In this document: piece after piece, positions 39,142-48,904 of the stretch
How positions within the stretch are numbered: the first letter of the stretch is position 1
Layout of the letters: every line of letters starts with the position of its first letter
Source of the DNA: Sanchytrium tribonematis
Lineage: Eukaryota > Sanchytriomycota > Sanchytriomycetes > Sanchytriales > Sanchytriaceae
Direction of reading: 5' to 3'
Length of the DNA stretch: 64,000 nucleotides
NCBI GenBank assembly: GCA_018985235.1
Contig: JADGIG010000007.1
Location: forward strand, 1 to 64,000
Made by a program: the position numbers and the translations under genes
Notes under the pieces: generated by a model
Seen by the model: the letters and a program-made list of their open reading frames with translations, nothing else
Told to the model about the DNA's origin: nothing
Database searches by the model: none

Positions 39142-41474
39142 TTATTCTTCTAATTTTCCATTCATGCAAACGCAATCGCAACCAACTACCGCACAGCTCT
39201 TGTGATGGGCAAACCATTCCATCAAATGATTATAATGTCCCCCGTGTCTACCTAAATTATTAAACATATACAGAGTTGACACCAAACGTAAAATTGGTCG
39301 GTGCTCAGCCCCATCGAATTTGTGTCGACTGGCAAGGAACACAAGCTGCAAAGTGGCAATGATTGCCCGCAATTAGAACAAGCCCCAAACCGTATAGGGT
39401 GTCCCACTTGCTGCTGACGCTGGCCAAAAAATCTACTAGTATTTCTCATAAATTGGTTTGTAGAAAGCAAAGAAAGACCACAAAATTGACATTTCAAGTG
39501 AACCTTACTGGCTTTTACACTCTCAGGATATTTAGCACCATAAATGATATCAAATGAGGCTCTTTGATCATAAAGCTCCCATTTGTTTAAGAAAGACCTA
39601 TATTTCTCAATCCAAGACTTGCAAATATCTAAATGGCTCGATGGTATAGAATCTACTTGGAGACAAGCTAAAACAACAGTTTGCAAATCGCCTGTGTAGT
39701 CCACATAATTCTGAAATAAACGAAATGCATCTTCTGAACTAGTACCCGTCAGAAATAATCCAAATAGACTACCCTGCTGTATTTTCAGTTCTGTTTCTCG
39801 TTTTAGATAAAGATTTAAACTTTCATTGTCGAGATATCTCATTGCAATGTAAATTTTGTCAACTAAAGGTAAATTAGGTATATCAAGCACCGGTATCCAA
39901 TTAAATTCATACAAGAAAATCAACATTGCTTTCAGAAAAGGACAAGACGCTCTATCTGCCAAAACTTTAAGATTGGCTGAAGCTGGGCTTTTTAGCGAGT
40001 AGCCTAATATGACAGTCCCAATCAATTGCAAATTAGAGTCATTGCTATTTATCAAACAGTTTGTGCATGAATATAAATCACTGGCAAAAAAGTATCGCGC
40101 AGCGGCCTCTGCGATTCTTCCATGATCAACCAGTTCTTCGAGAGACTTGGAAAAAAGAGTTTCTGTATCTGGATAGCCCAAAAACAAAAGCGCTCTTAGT
40201 CTTACAGATGATGTAATGATATTATCAAATGGAGCATCCAACAAAGTTAATTCTTCATCATTGGCATCCTGGCTTGATTGCATCATTCCAATTAATCCAC
40301 TGTTGATATATTTAAATTCGTCCAAATCTTTCATCGATGATAGATAGGCCATCCAATTCCAGAAATGGACTACTTGGCTATCGCTAGATCCAAAAATTGG
40401 ATGAGAATACATACCGATATCATTCTCTTTATTCATAATACGGGCGTTAATCATAGCACTAGGCCCGTATCCAGACACTGCTCTTTCTTTCATGACTAAT
40501 TGAATATCTTTAATTTCATTTTCAATCAAAAATTTTGTCATTGATGTCGGACATATTGCTTGAGACGATTTAAATGAACAAACTAAGGGTTCTTGATCCC
40601 AGCTGATTTTTTGGACAAGTTCATATTCATTGGCGAGGGACAATTTTTTCTCACAAATAAATAATGGATGCTTGGATGAAATTTTGGAAACACCAAAACT
40701 GAAAGACAATATTGTAGAATTTTTGTGTTTTTCTTCGTAAGATTGATAAAGCTTGAGAATGGGCTCATTGTCAACTCTGTGAATGTCCCAGAATTTCATT
40801 GATTTTGTGTCTTTTGAAAGGGCTCCTACTATAGAACTTCTGCTTTTCGAGTAATCCATTTTTACACAGTTTCTAAAATTTAAAGAATACACTTCTTGTA
40901 ATGGATTACGGATATCCCATATTTTAATTGCATCGTCATTTCGACTCATAAATCCAAAATCACAAAACGGATCTTTTTGAATACCAAAACATGCTTTTGT
41001 CGAGTAGGTTACAGCTGGATCGTCTTTTCTTGTATCGTAAATTCTAACAAACTTGTTATTTAGACCAGATATGATAACGCTTGCATCTCTCCATGCTGCC
41101 GAGCAACAGTGGTCAGATATCCCAAATTCGAATTCTTTTAAACCATCATACGTCGATACCACAACACTCGGCTCATTGCGACTTCTTTCAAAAGCGATCA
41201 CCAATTTCCCGTTTAAGTCAACTGTGGATATAGGGCGTGGTGTGCCCGAAATAGCTTTTATCATTTCAAATTTTTTGGACAGATCATATATCATCACCGT
41301 TCCATTACTTAATCCTGTTGCAAATATGTTTTCAGTAAGAGCTGTTGTTCTTGTCAAGGCGTGCAACGGGTAAGATGATATTTTTGCCTCATTTTGATAT
41401 TGATCCAACCTATGAGAAGATACTACAAAAACGGAATCATCAGTACAATGCAGATTTAATTTCCTGTAGTTCAT
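39142..41474 (-). CDS. MIOS: MIOS/Sea4, GATOR2 (SEACAT) subunit (two exons)
   Basis: Exons are 41474..39272 and 39251..39142, giving 770 residues. A WD40 propeller occupies about residues 1-310 (FATGLSNGTVMIYDL, RNDDAIKIWDIRNP, SMKFWDIHR). A helical alpha-solenoid follows. The C-terminal zinc domain has CQFCGLSLL, CSNCGQSLPLCSLC, VWCQLCRHGGHYNHLMEWF, then CAVVGCDCVC, with the last part restored by splicing. This matches MIOS, which in GATOR2 antagonises GATOR1 to activate TORC1 in response to amino acids. The length is close to human MIOS (875). A LAMTOR5-like gene in the window belongs to the same pathway. Confidence 0.92.
39252..39271 (-). other. 20-nt intron in MIOS
   Basis: Reads GTATATGTTTAATAATTTAG, phase 1, splitting the Cys codon of a zinc-binding CxxC (QL C|RHGGH). 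It has A six bases from the 3' end. Confidence 0.94.
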
Positions 41475-41832
41475 GGTTTCAAAAATTCAAAATTGTGATC
41501 CTTTAAAATTGGCACTTTTCCTCACTAATTCTAGTTGCCAATGTAATTTTAACCCGTGGTTCCTGTATAGTATCAATAGATCACTGAATCAAATTAAAAC
41601 CTAGAAAAAACGACGTAATGCCACAACAGCATAGATAGGTTTTCAATTATTTAATAATTAATTTAGAGTAAATAAATCGACAGTGAGGCTATTGCTACAA
41701 AAAAATCTGAAGTATAAAATACAGTTCTTTGGAGCAATTATAGGAATTTAATAAGAAAGCGTCAGCTGATTGGCTCCTACGCTTATTGGTTTTATTTCAA
41801 TTGAAGGGACCAAAACAACCAAAAAAACAAAT
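41475..41832. promoter_or_regulatory. 358-bp divergent promoter region with two inverted CCAAT boxes
   Basis: This gap lies between the MIOS start and the ATG at 41833. Two ATTGG pentamers (CCAAT on the minus strand) start at 41769 and 41784, 15 bp apart, close to the downstream gene. An A/T-only tract (41647-41663) is also present. An NF-YC gene at 45520 shows that the CCAAT-binding complex exists here. Function is inferred only. No other gene is seen in the gap. Confidence 0.4.
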
Positions 41833-42549
41833 ATGAAATTCTTCAAGTCGAAAAAACCCAAAACAACAACCGAAAGCATCCAAACACAAACCGAAGATAA
41901 AAAACTTTCAAATTGCTGTGTACAGACAGACTCCTATATTTTGGAGCCAAATTTGTTTTTCGAGGAAAATGAAAGAGGCAAGAGGGTGTCTTTTAGCGAC
42001 TCAAAGAATTATTTGTCAAGTGATTCTCTTCCTTCTAAAATTGACCAAAATCCCAACATTCCAGCTATGCAAAAGAAATTGACTCGGTCAACACTTGCAT
42101 TGGAGCCTTTGAGTGAAACCAGTGAGTCTCTCAATGACGAGGATGAAACTGTTGATTCGTTTAACAAAATTACCAATGTTTTTGATCAGTGTGAACAGCT
42201 TTTCATAAAAGCGATTGCAGATGAAGACGATAAGCCCCTAATAAGTGACCCAAGGATGTTGTCTCCGGTGTCCTCTTTTAAATCAACGCCTTATCCAAAT
42301 CTTTCAAGATCCAAAAGCGCGCGTCTTCCAAAATCAAATTTAATTAGCCAGATTGACGTTAAAAAAAAACAGGGACAATTAAATCGTGTCAATTCTCTTC
42401 GAATTCCATCTACTTCACACAAGCACAATAGCATAAATAGATCAAATTCCCTTTTGGTCGCCAAGAAGCGCGATTCGGCAAATTCCTTGCTTACACCAGA
42501 AAAGAATGACTACATCAGAAATTGGGCATTGAAGTCAACTTATGATTAA
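41833..42549 (+). CDS. Disordered protein with PP1- and LC8-type docking motifs
   Basis: The 238-residue protein is Ser/Lys/Asn-rich with no folded domain evident. The first ATG is at 41833; the open frame extends to a TTG upstream. Short motifs stand out: KRVSFSD near residue 58 fits the RVxF consensus for protein phosphatase 1, and SIQTQTED near residue 16 fits the TQT type of dynein light chain LC8 sites. Repeated basic-Ser patterns (RSKSARLPKS, NRVNSLRIP, NRSNSLL) look like kinase sites. A regulatory or scaffold role is possible. I do not recognise the family. Confidence 0.6.
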   Translation: MKFFKSKKPKTTTESIQTQTEDKKLSNCCVQTDSYILEPNLFFEENERGKRVSFSDSKNYLSSDSLPSKIDQNPNIPAMQKKLTRSTLALEPLSETSESLNDEDETVDSFNKITNVFDQCEQLFIKAIADEDDKPLISDPRMLSPVSSFKSTPYPNLSRSKSARLPKSNLISQIDVKKKQGQLNRVNSLRIPSTSHKHNSINRSNSLLVAKKRDSANSLLTPEKNDYIRNWALKSTYD

Positions 42550-42554
42550 ATTTA

Positions 42555-43340
42555 TTATCCAGTCAAGTCATAGCAATCCTGGGGAATCTTAATTGACCTT
42601 CCTTGCCACCTAGCTAAAGATTGCGGGATGGGATTTTCAACGTCAATGAGTTTTTGTGATAAAATTCCAACCACATCTCCTTCCTTTAGTCCAAGGTGCT
42701 GAATTTCCGGCGTCGACTTAGAAATTTTAGCGATTGGAATATGTAATAAATAATTAGCAATTCGTCGAATAAAGTATATGGTACCTATAATGCTAAGTAA
42801 TAATTTGAATGTGTTCCAATTTTTATCTTTGTTTTTAATATATTTTTTAAACTCTTCTTTGTTTATAATTGGCTTGTTGCCATATAATTCTTTGAAAGCA
42901 TTTTTAAAATTTAAATTTTTAAGCTGCAAAATAGCATTTCTAGCATTATCTCCAAACTCAAAAAGCTTACTCTTGGCAGATTCAATCTGAGAATGCATAC
43001 CTATGAAAATATAAACAATATTCATAATAAACTGATACGAACTTTCCAATACATGAGCAGTTGAATAAAAAGTTGATATTATAGCTTGAAATGTTTGCAA
43101 TTTTGCTAGCACAGGACTTCCAGCATTGAAGTTAGTATTTAAGCCGTACCCCCCATAATTGTTGAAAGAGTTGTAACCACCTCCGAAATTAGAGAAAGAA
43201 TTTAATCCTCCATTTAAGCCAATTGGATTAGAGTAACCTGAGGCATAGTTGGAATGATTATATGTCACATCTCTTGTATTTAAGTTCGAAGTCGTAGGGC
43301 CGAGATGGTCTGATTCCCATGGTTTTGCAGGACTTGCCAT
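42555..43340 (-). CDS. PEX13: PEX13-like peroxisomal docking protein
   Basis: The 261-residue protein begins with a PEX13-type N-terminus (MASPAKPWE). A Gly/Asn/Tyr-rich segment follows (FGGGYNSFNNYGGYGLN), then helices with ESSYQFIMNIVYIFIGM and FKLLLSIIGTIYFIRRIANYL. The C-terminus (LGLKEGDVVGILS, then LARWQGRSIKIPQDCYDL) looks like the second half of an SH3 domain without the usual ALYDF start, so the SH3 appears degenerate. PEX13 and PEX14 form the docking pore, and the YG-rich part can form a meshwork for import. It converges on the preceding gene with a 5 bp gap. Confidence 0.85.
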   Translation of the reverse strand: MASPAKPWESDHLGPTTSNLNTRDVTYNHSNYASGYSNPIGLNGGLNSFSNFGGGYNSFNNYGGYGLNTNFNAGSPVLAKLQTFQAIISTFYSTAHVLESSYQFIMNIVYIFIGMHSQIESAKSKLFEFGDNARNAILQLKNLNFKNAFKELYGNKPIINKEEFKKYIKNKDKNWNTFKLLLSIIGTIYFIRRIANYLLHIPIAKISKSTPEIQHLGLKEGDVVGILSQKLIDVENPIPQSLARWQGRSIKIPQDCYDLTG

Positions 43341-43487
43341 TTCGTTTCAAGATGTACAATTTAGAATGTAATTGGTCGAAGACAAAACAGACTTTTGAGT
43401 TCTAATTTTAAGACAATGCCATTGGCTTAAAAACCTGGTATCAGACAAAATTTATTATAAAGTTGGAAAGAACCTCACATTTCATCA

Positions 43488-43883
43488 ATGACTACTGACA
43501 ACAAACCAAAATCATTACAAAATGAGGAAAAACTAATTGTGGGTCAAAAAGACTTGCCGAGTCAAGAATCTGGGACCAAAAAGAAAGCGGAATCCAATAA
43601 GCCTATTGAAAATGAAGAAAAAGTGGAAGACATTGCAGTCGGTACAGAGAAAAAGGAAAAAGATGCAGAAGATACAGAAGATACTGTTGAGAAGAAAGTT
43701 GAGAAAAAGGAAGAATTGAGTGAAATCACGGCAGAGGAATCCAAGCAAGGAGGCCAGCAGGACGATGACATTGCAATTGGGAAAGAAACTATTAAAGCTC
43801 CTTCATTGGAAGAGAAGTCTCAAAATAAGCGAAAAGTTGAAGAATCTGCTTCAAACACTAAGAAAATCAAATTAGAGGAATAA
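43488..43883 (+). CDS. Acidic/Lys-rich disordered protein with NLS-like tail
   Basis: The 131-residue protein is composed mainly of Glu, Lys, Asp, Ser and Gln, with no hydrophobic core. Near the C-terminus KRKVEESASNTKKIKL resembles a bipartite nuclear signal. The stop codon lies in AATAAA as in several confident genes here, and the frame is clean from the first ATG. Low-complexity proteins are hard to assign; histone chaperone-like or HMG-tail-like functions are only guesses. Other frames across this Lys-rich DNA are shadows. Confidence 0.55.
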   Translation: MTTDNKPKSLQNEEKLIVGQKDLPSQESGTKKKAESNKPIENEEKVEDIAVGTEKKEKDAEDTEDTVEKKVEKKEELSEITAEESKQGGQQDDDIAIGKETIKAPSLEEKSQNKRKVEESASNTKKIKLEE

Positions 43884-43911
43884 AAGATTAAATTTAATTT
43901 CTTTTTCAATA

Positions 43912-45403
43912 TCACCGCAAACTGTTTGGTGACATTCTTGCCACGAGAACCCCGATTTGCTCACAAGCAACTCTAGACTTAAGCCACTCATGACTAATTA
44001 ATTCTCCAGAAGACCATCTACAATTAACATCCACTTCTAGACAGCAAGCTAAAAATTCTTTTGTTAGAACCCCAGTGAGATTCGATTTTTTTAATCGAGG
44101 TGTCCCATTTGTTACAATTAGATAGAGTGCTTTTAATGGTTCTTCTGACAAATAAGGTGGCTCTCCTTCTAGCATCTCTATAAGCATGATACCAAGCGAC
44201 CAACAATCAACTTTAAACCCATAATTTTTCTGTTTGATAACCTCGGGAGCCATCCAATATGGAGTTCCTACCATTGTGGCTCTCCTGTCTTGCCGATTGA
44301 CGCGAGCACAAAAGCCAAAGTCCGCTAAATAAAATTAAAATACTTAATTTGATATGCCCAGTTTTGTCCAGCAGAATATTGTCACTTTTTATGTCTCTAT
44401 GTATCACTTCTTTAGAATGCAAAAAAGATATACCCTGCAATGTTTCGTATATAATACATGCCATTTCGTTTTCCTTAAAAGAGGTTTTAATGTTCTTTGT
44501 GTGGTAATCAATTAAATTAGTTAAAGAGCAATTCATGTACTCCATGACGACGTATAAATCGCCTTTCAAATAATGAGAATCTACAAATTCGACTAAGTTC
44601 GGGTGACGAAAGGTTTTTATAATATTCAGCTCGTTAATGATAAGCTCCTTTCTGGGCTGATTCTTTAAATGTATTCTTTTGATGGCCATATAAATTGAAT
44701 TTGCGCGATTTGAATATTTTGCAAGATAAACACTACCACTTGCCCCTTGGCCAAGCTTCTTAATTAAAGTATAGCATTTGTGAGGGTCTGTCGGATTACA
44801 AAGTGGAACAAGTTGATCGACCATTTCTTCAAAAGTCATTTTTCTACGTTTCTTCGGCAAGTCGGGTTTGATATTTTCCTTAAGGTCGGGTTTTTGTGGA
44901 CGATCTTTTTTCAAAATTTTATAGTCATTGTCTTTAGTAGATGTATAAAATTCAAGAACATTAAGTACATTTTCAGGATCTTTCTCAACATCGGCTTTGT
45001 TGATTTTAGAACCCTTTAACAATTGATGCCAATGTGCCGGCAAACCGGTGAATTCACCTTTTTCATGATTATATCCAACATGGCATAGATGTTTGAATTG
45101 ACTAGGTTTTGAAATCTCGCTTTTACAATCCATAATACGGAAAACATCATCATCCTCTTCAAAAATTAGGGAAATTTTTTTCTCGCCTCCTTTTTCTCTA
45201 TAATGTACCGATACATCGAGCTGGTCGGTTCTTTCCACCCGCTCTATGTCTTCAAAAAAAATTAAATAATTAGGATGGTCAACACAGTCACGTCTTTTAT
45301 GAATAGTAAGAGAATCGTGTTTGAGAAGCACAAATCTTTTTTGAGCCAACCCTAGAATGCCAGATTTAACAGCGCATGATATGCTTTTATTTTCAGCTAA
45401 CAT
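43912..45403 (-). CDS. CLA4: p21-activated kinase, Cla4-like with PH, CRIB and kinase domains (two exons)
   Basis: Exons are 45403..44344 and 44324..43912, giving 490 residues. A small PH domain occupies about 9-95. The CRIB motif [20 protein letters not shown] comes next (about 97). The kinase domain (about 208-480) has [12 protein letters not shown], the catalytic Lys in [23 protein letters not shown], and [10 protein letters not shown]. The PH-CRIB-kinase order defines fungal Cla4-type PAKs, which bind Cdc42/Rac-GTP and act in polarity and cytokinesis. The start ATG at 45403 begins just before the PH domain. It is a likely effector of the intact RAC1 at 54221-54818. Confidence 0.95.
44325..44343 (-). 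other. 19-nt intron in the PAK gene
   Basis: Reads GTATTTTAATTTTATTTAG, phase 1, splitting the Thr codon before the DFG motif (KLT|DFGFCAR). It has A six bases from the 3' end. Confidence 0.96.
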
Positions 45404-45519
45404 CTCACTCCCTGTTTTGAATGAGTCCACAACATTAACCACGAAAATGTCCGTGTTACAAAGTACACAAATAAGGAACGTTACACTATTGCGCGAAAAA
45501 GAATCAAAGACATACCAAA

Positions 45520-46248
45520 TCATTCATTTATTTGACTATTTTGATCAGACTCGCTAGCTACAAAAAATTGGTCATTTGGGGGTGCTACCGGAAATCTATT
45601 GGAATCTTGAAGTGGGTCGTCTCGAAGCCCAGTTGAAAACGGCTGACTATCAACAGGGTTTGCATCTCTGTTTTGCTGATGTGATTGCTGTTGGTCCCAA
45701 TAATATCCATATTGTTGAGGTGCTTGTGTTACCTGGTTTGGTAAGAAATTGTACTGCGCCGGTACATTTGGTTGGTGGTTAATAAACGGTCCTTCTTCTT
45801 TCATTACCTGAAATCCTTTTATATCGTCCCGAGGTACAATATCAATCAGAAAATCATATTGATCTGATTTTGATATAGCAGAAGATATATCACTACGTTG
45901 TAATGTCCTTCTTTTATTCTCTTCAGCGTGCATCCACGCCCGGGTTGTCAATTCTGCGATGAATATGTCACAAGCTTTAGCAAACAGCATAGGGCCTTCA
46001 GACGATATCATCAATTTTAAATCATCATCCAGTTTCATTACTCTCTTTACTCTTGCTAAAGGGAACGCGTGTAATTTGAAATCCATATTTCCGTGTTCTA
46101 TTTCAAAAATAACCGTACTCCAAAAATTGGATACAATTTGTTGAGTCACTAGTTGCGGGTGAACTATTTGCTGAGCTTGCATTTGCATTGTTTGATGGAC
46201 CGTGTTGTTTGGTTGGCCAGTACCTTGAGCTGCTAACTGGTTGGACAT
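45520..46248 (-). CDS. HAP5: NF-YC/HAP5, CCAAT-binding complex subunit
   Basis: The 242-residue protein has a histone-fold domain at about 45-130. It includes FKLHAFPLARVKRVMKLDD, MISSEGPMLFAKACDIFIAELT, WMHAEENKRRTLQRSDI and YDFLIDIVPRDD, which match NF-YC/Hap5. The N- and C-terminal parts are Gln/Pro/Asn-rich, as in activation domains. It pairs with NF-YB and then NF-YA to bind CCAAT. Its length is typical. Start at the only plausible ATG (46248). CCAAT pentamers occur in at least one promoter region of this window. Confidence 0.95.
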   Translation of the reverse strand: MSNQLAAQGTGQPNNTVHQTMQMQAQQIVHPQLVTQQIVSNFWSTVIFEIEHGNMDFKLHAFPLARVKRVMKLDDDLKLMISSEGPMLFAKACDIFIAELTTRAWMHAEENKRRTLQRSDISSAISKSDQYDFLIDIVPRDDIKGFQVMKEEGPFINHQPNVPAQYNFLPNQVTQAPQQYGYYWDQQQSHQQNRDANPVDSQPFSTGLRDDPLQDSNRFPVAPPNDQFFVASESDQNSQINE

Positions 46249-46430
46249 TGATCAAAAAATTTGTTTCAAGCCACGAATTTCTCTAGAAATGGAAAATTGA
46301 AATTTTTAAAATCCAAACAGATGCAAAATCGATAATATCAATTAAGAGTACAACGTAGAGATCTTTAACAATATAAAAAAATATCAAATATGAAAGTCAA
46401 TTTAAATAAAGGGGCTAATTTTGTAACAAA

Positions 46431-47547
46431 ATGCCAAGTGAGATAAAGTCTGTCTTGATTACGGGAGGAACTGGCTTTGTAGGCCGACACTTAGTAGATT
46501 ATCTATTAGACTCAGGAATTACTGATATCAAAGTAGTTGACAAGTCATTACCTTCATTGTCTTGGCTAAATGAAAAACACAAATCTGCCTTGGGCAAAGT
46601 GCAGTTCGTTCAAGCAAATTTATGTTTAGACAGCGGCGTAGCAAAAGTTTTTGATAAAAGTTACGATTTGGTTGTAAACTTAGCCTCGGAAACTAAATAT
46701 GGCCAATCAGAAGAAATTTATAAAGAAAAAGTCCTTGATGTGGCTCTGAGAATAGCTAATGCAGCCGTCGGAAAGACGAAGGTATTTGTAGAGCTTTCTA
46801 CCGGACAGGTTTATGACCCAAAAGACAAGCCGGTAAAGGAAAGTGGAAAAACTAAACCTTGGACAAAATTAGCAGAGTACAAATTACAAACCGAACAAGA
46901 GCTCTCCAAATTAGACTTAAATTTAGTGATTTTAAGACCAGCCATTATCTATGGTGTTGCTGATATTTATGGAATTACTCCCAGACTCATTATTGGTAAA
47001 GTCTATCAGCACATCAAGGAAACTATGGAATTGTTATGGACTGGTGATTTGGCAATCAACACGGTTCATGTTACTGATGTTGTCCGTGCTATTTTGTTCA
47101 CAGCCAGATACCACATGCAGAAATTAGCAAAGGGAGAAATTTACAATTTAGCAGACAAAAGTAATTCTACGCAAGAAACTATTAATGCTCTATTGCAAAA
47201 TATTTTCGGTATTAAAACTTCGTTTGTTGGATCTGTTGCTTCTCAGTTCGCTAAATTGAATTTGACTACTGTTGTTCAAGATGTGAACGAAAAACACATG
47301 GCACCATGGAGTGAATTGTTGAAGAAGGAAGATTTAAACAGTTTTTAATTTTCATTTAGGTCATCTGACTCCATATTTGGATAAGGAGCTGCTTTATAAC
47401 CACAGTTTATCTATTGACGGGTCAAAAATTGAAGACTTGAAATTGGATGGGGAATCATTTAAACTTAAGCATCCAAACATCAATGAGGCGTTACTTAAAG
47501 AAGTTGTGGATGACTTTAAACAATGCAAATTATGGCCAAGTGCTTAG
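46431..47547 (+). CDS. Extended SDR (NAD-dependent epimerase/dehydratase-like), two exons
   Basis: Exons are 46431..47340 and 47360..47547, giving 365 residues. The Rossmann motif TGGTGFVGRHL lies near residue 11. NLASETKYG and LSTGQVYDP follow; a Tyr and Lys of an atypical catalytic site may lie in LAEYKLQTE. LRPAIIYGV then resembles the 3-beta-HSD/epimerase family. After splicing the C-terminus continues DLNSHLTPYLDKELLYNHSLSIDG. Substrate and pathway cannot be told from sequence. Related fungal proteins are annotated simply as NAD-dependent epimerases. It converges on TOM22 with 12 bp between stops. Confidence 0.8.
47341..47359 (+). other. 19-nt intron in the SDR gene
   Basis: Reads GTTTTTAATTTTCATTTAG, phase 1. 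It is the only supported intron starting GTT rather than GTA. It has A six bases from the 3' end. Confidence 0.82.
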
Positions 47548-47559
47548 GAATAAATTTGT

Positions 47560-47871
47560 TTATTCATTAGACAACAAAAGATCTGATGAATCAGCGTCAG
47601 GCAATTGCTCTTTTAAAGTAGCGTCTTTCTCCATTTCAAATGCAATAGGAAGTGCGACAAGAATCATCGAGGACGCCAATACATACCCAAATTGCCCAAG
47701 ATAATACCCGAGTGATTTTGCGTGATCTGTACCTACGGTAATTATTTTTTCCATTCTATATCTTTTCATTGGTGAAACAATATCTTTTAGCGCCACAATT
47801 CTTTGCAATATTGTTTCATTGAATTCATCGTAATCAATATCTAAACGAGAATCTTCTCTCTGTCCTTTCAT
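47560..47871 (-). CDS. TOM22: TOM22-like mitochondrial import receptor
   Basis: The 103-residue product begins with an acidic cytosolic segment (REDSRLDIDYDEFNE). The Tom22 signature ILQRIVALKDIVSP follows, then a hydrophobic anchor (YVLASSMILVALPIAFEM, about 58-75) and an acidic intermembrane tail. Tom22 is the central receptor of the outer-membrane TOM complex. ATGs at 47940 and 47988 would overlap the divergent MTG1 gene. The ATG at 47871 leaves 36 bp between them and fits family length better. Confidence 0.78.
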   Translation of the reverse strand: MKGQREDSRLDIDYDEFNETILQRIVALKDIVSPMKRYRMEKIITVGTDHAKSLGYYLGQFGYVLASSMILVALPIAFEMEKDATLKEQLPDADSSDLLLSNE

Positions 47872-47907
47872 GATTGGTTTGAAGGGGTTCACAGTTGTAC
47901 TCTTTAA

Positions 47908-48825
47908 ATGTTTAGTCCTAGTTGGCGTCGCTTGAATCATTTTCCGTTTGAACTGTACCAGAAACCCGTGCATTCGTACCCTGGACATATTTATAAAGCC
48001 AGGTGGGAGCTTAAGAAAATTCTAAATCTTAAAGACACTCATCATGTAATTATTGAAGTACGAGACTCACGGGTGGCCACGATCGTACACCCAGACTTGG
48101 AACTTAATTATAATAACTGTAAAAAAATTGTTTTATTTAATAAGTTGGATCTTATTGATGATACTTCTATTGCCAGTCTAAAAAGGAGATATCCAGACGC
48201 GATATTTATTTCAAAAATAAGAAGTTCAATGATAGATAGCATTGTTGATGTTAAAAATTCGATTTTCTCCCTAATGAATTGCTCGGATGAAGATCAAATA
48301 CATGAGTTACCCTTAAAAAGATTAGTTCATGTTGTTGGGTATCCAAACGTTGGGAAAACCACTATTGTCAATCAGCTAAGAACATTGGCTTTGAAAAAGG
48401 GAAAGCAAAGAACTGCGAATAGCCCCGGAACGACAAGAATGATAGAAAAATTGAGGTTTTTCGAAAATCCCAAAATAGATCTCGTCGATTTTCCCGGAGT
48501 ACTAGTTCCTCCAAAAGAAATGAGCCCCGATGAATCTCTAAAATTGTGCCTTGTGAATTCTTGTACACTTTCTGAACCCAACTTGGAGCTTTTGGTCCAT
48601 TTTCTGTTGTATCATATAAAATGCTACGATTCAATGGCTTTAAGTCATTTAAAGATACCATTCGACACCTCGTCTATTAATTTTGATGATATCATGGAGA
48701 GCGTTGCAAATAGCCATGGGTTTCTAATCAAAGGAGGTAGACCAAATGTTCAAAAGGCGATGACTTTTATTTTAAATAAGTACCGATCGGGATCAATGAC
48801 GAAAATTCCATTGACTTCGGTCTAA
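47908..48825 (+). CDS. MTG1: MTG1-like mitochondrial ribosome-assembly GTPase
   Basis: The 305-residue protein is a circularly permuted GTPase. G4 (LFNKLDLID) comes before G1 (GYPNVGKTTIVNQL), followed by G3 (DFPGVLVPP). The order, the VRDSR segment and the SYPGHIYKARWELKK N-terminus match MTG1/YlqF, which acts in large mitochondrial ribosomal subunit assembly. G2 Thr lies in NSPGTTRM. The C-terminus carries GGRPNVQKAMTFILNKYRSG, also typical. It starts 36 bp from the divergent TOM22 start. It is another mitochondrial-ribosome gene alongside MRPL1. Confidence 0.92.
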   Translation: MFSPSWRRLNHFPFELYQKPVHSYPGHIYKARWELKKILNLKDTHHVIIEVRDSRVATIVHPDLELNYNNCKKIVLFNKLDLIDDTSIASLKRRYPDAIFISKIRSSMIDSIVDVKNSIFSLMNCSDEDQIHELPLKRLVHVVGYPNVGKTTIVNQLRTLALKKGKQRTANSPGTTRMIEKLRFFENPKIDLVDFPGVLVPPKEMSPDESLKLCLVNSCTLSEPNLELLVHFLLYHIKCYDSMALSHLKIPFDTSSINFDDIMESVANSHGFLIKGGRPNVQKAMTFILNKYRSGSMTKIPLTSV

Positions 48826-48904
48826 GCTTTATTCATTTCAATAAACGAATGCTCTTTTTTGCTCTTTTTTGAACTTGTAGCAATAATCTCCAGTTTCAAT
48901 TCTA

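Noticed and set aside
43533-43771. Two minus-strand frames opposite the Lys/Glu-rich gene
   Set aside because: Antisense of Lys/Glu-rich codons reads as Phe/Leu/Ser-rich pseudo-proteins. They are typical shadows of low-complexity coding sequence.
48841-48870. Tandem TGCTCTTTTT repeat between MTG1 and arginase
   Set aside because: Two copies of a T-rich decamer in an AT-rich spacer are not enough to call a functional repeat.
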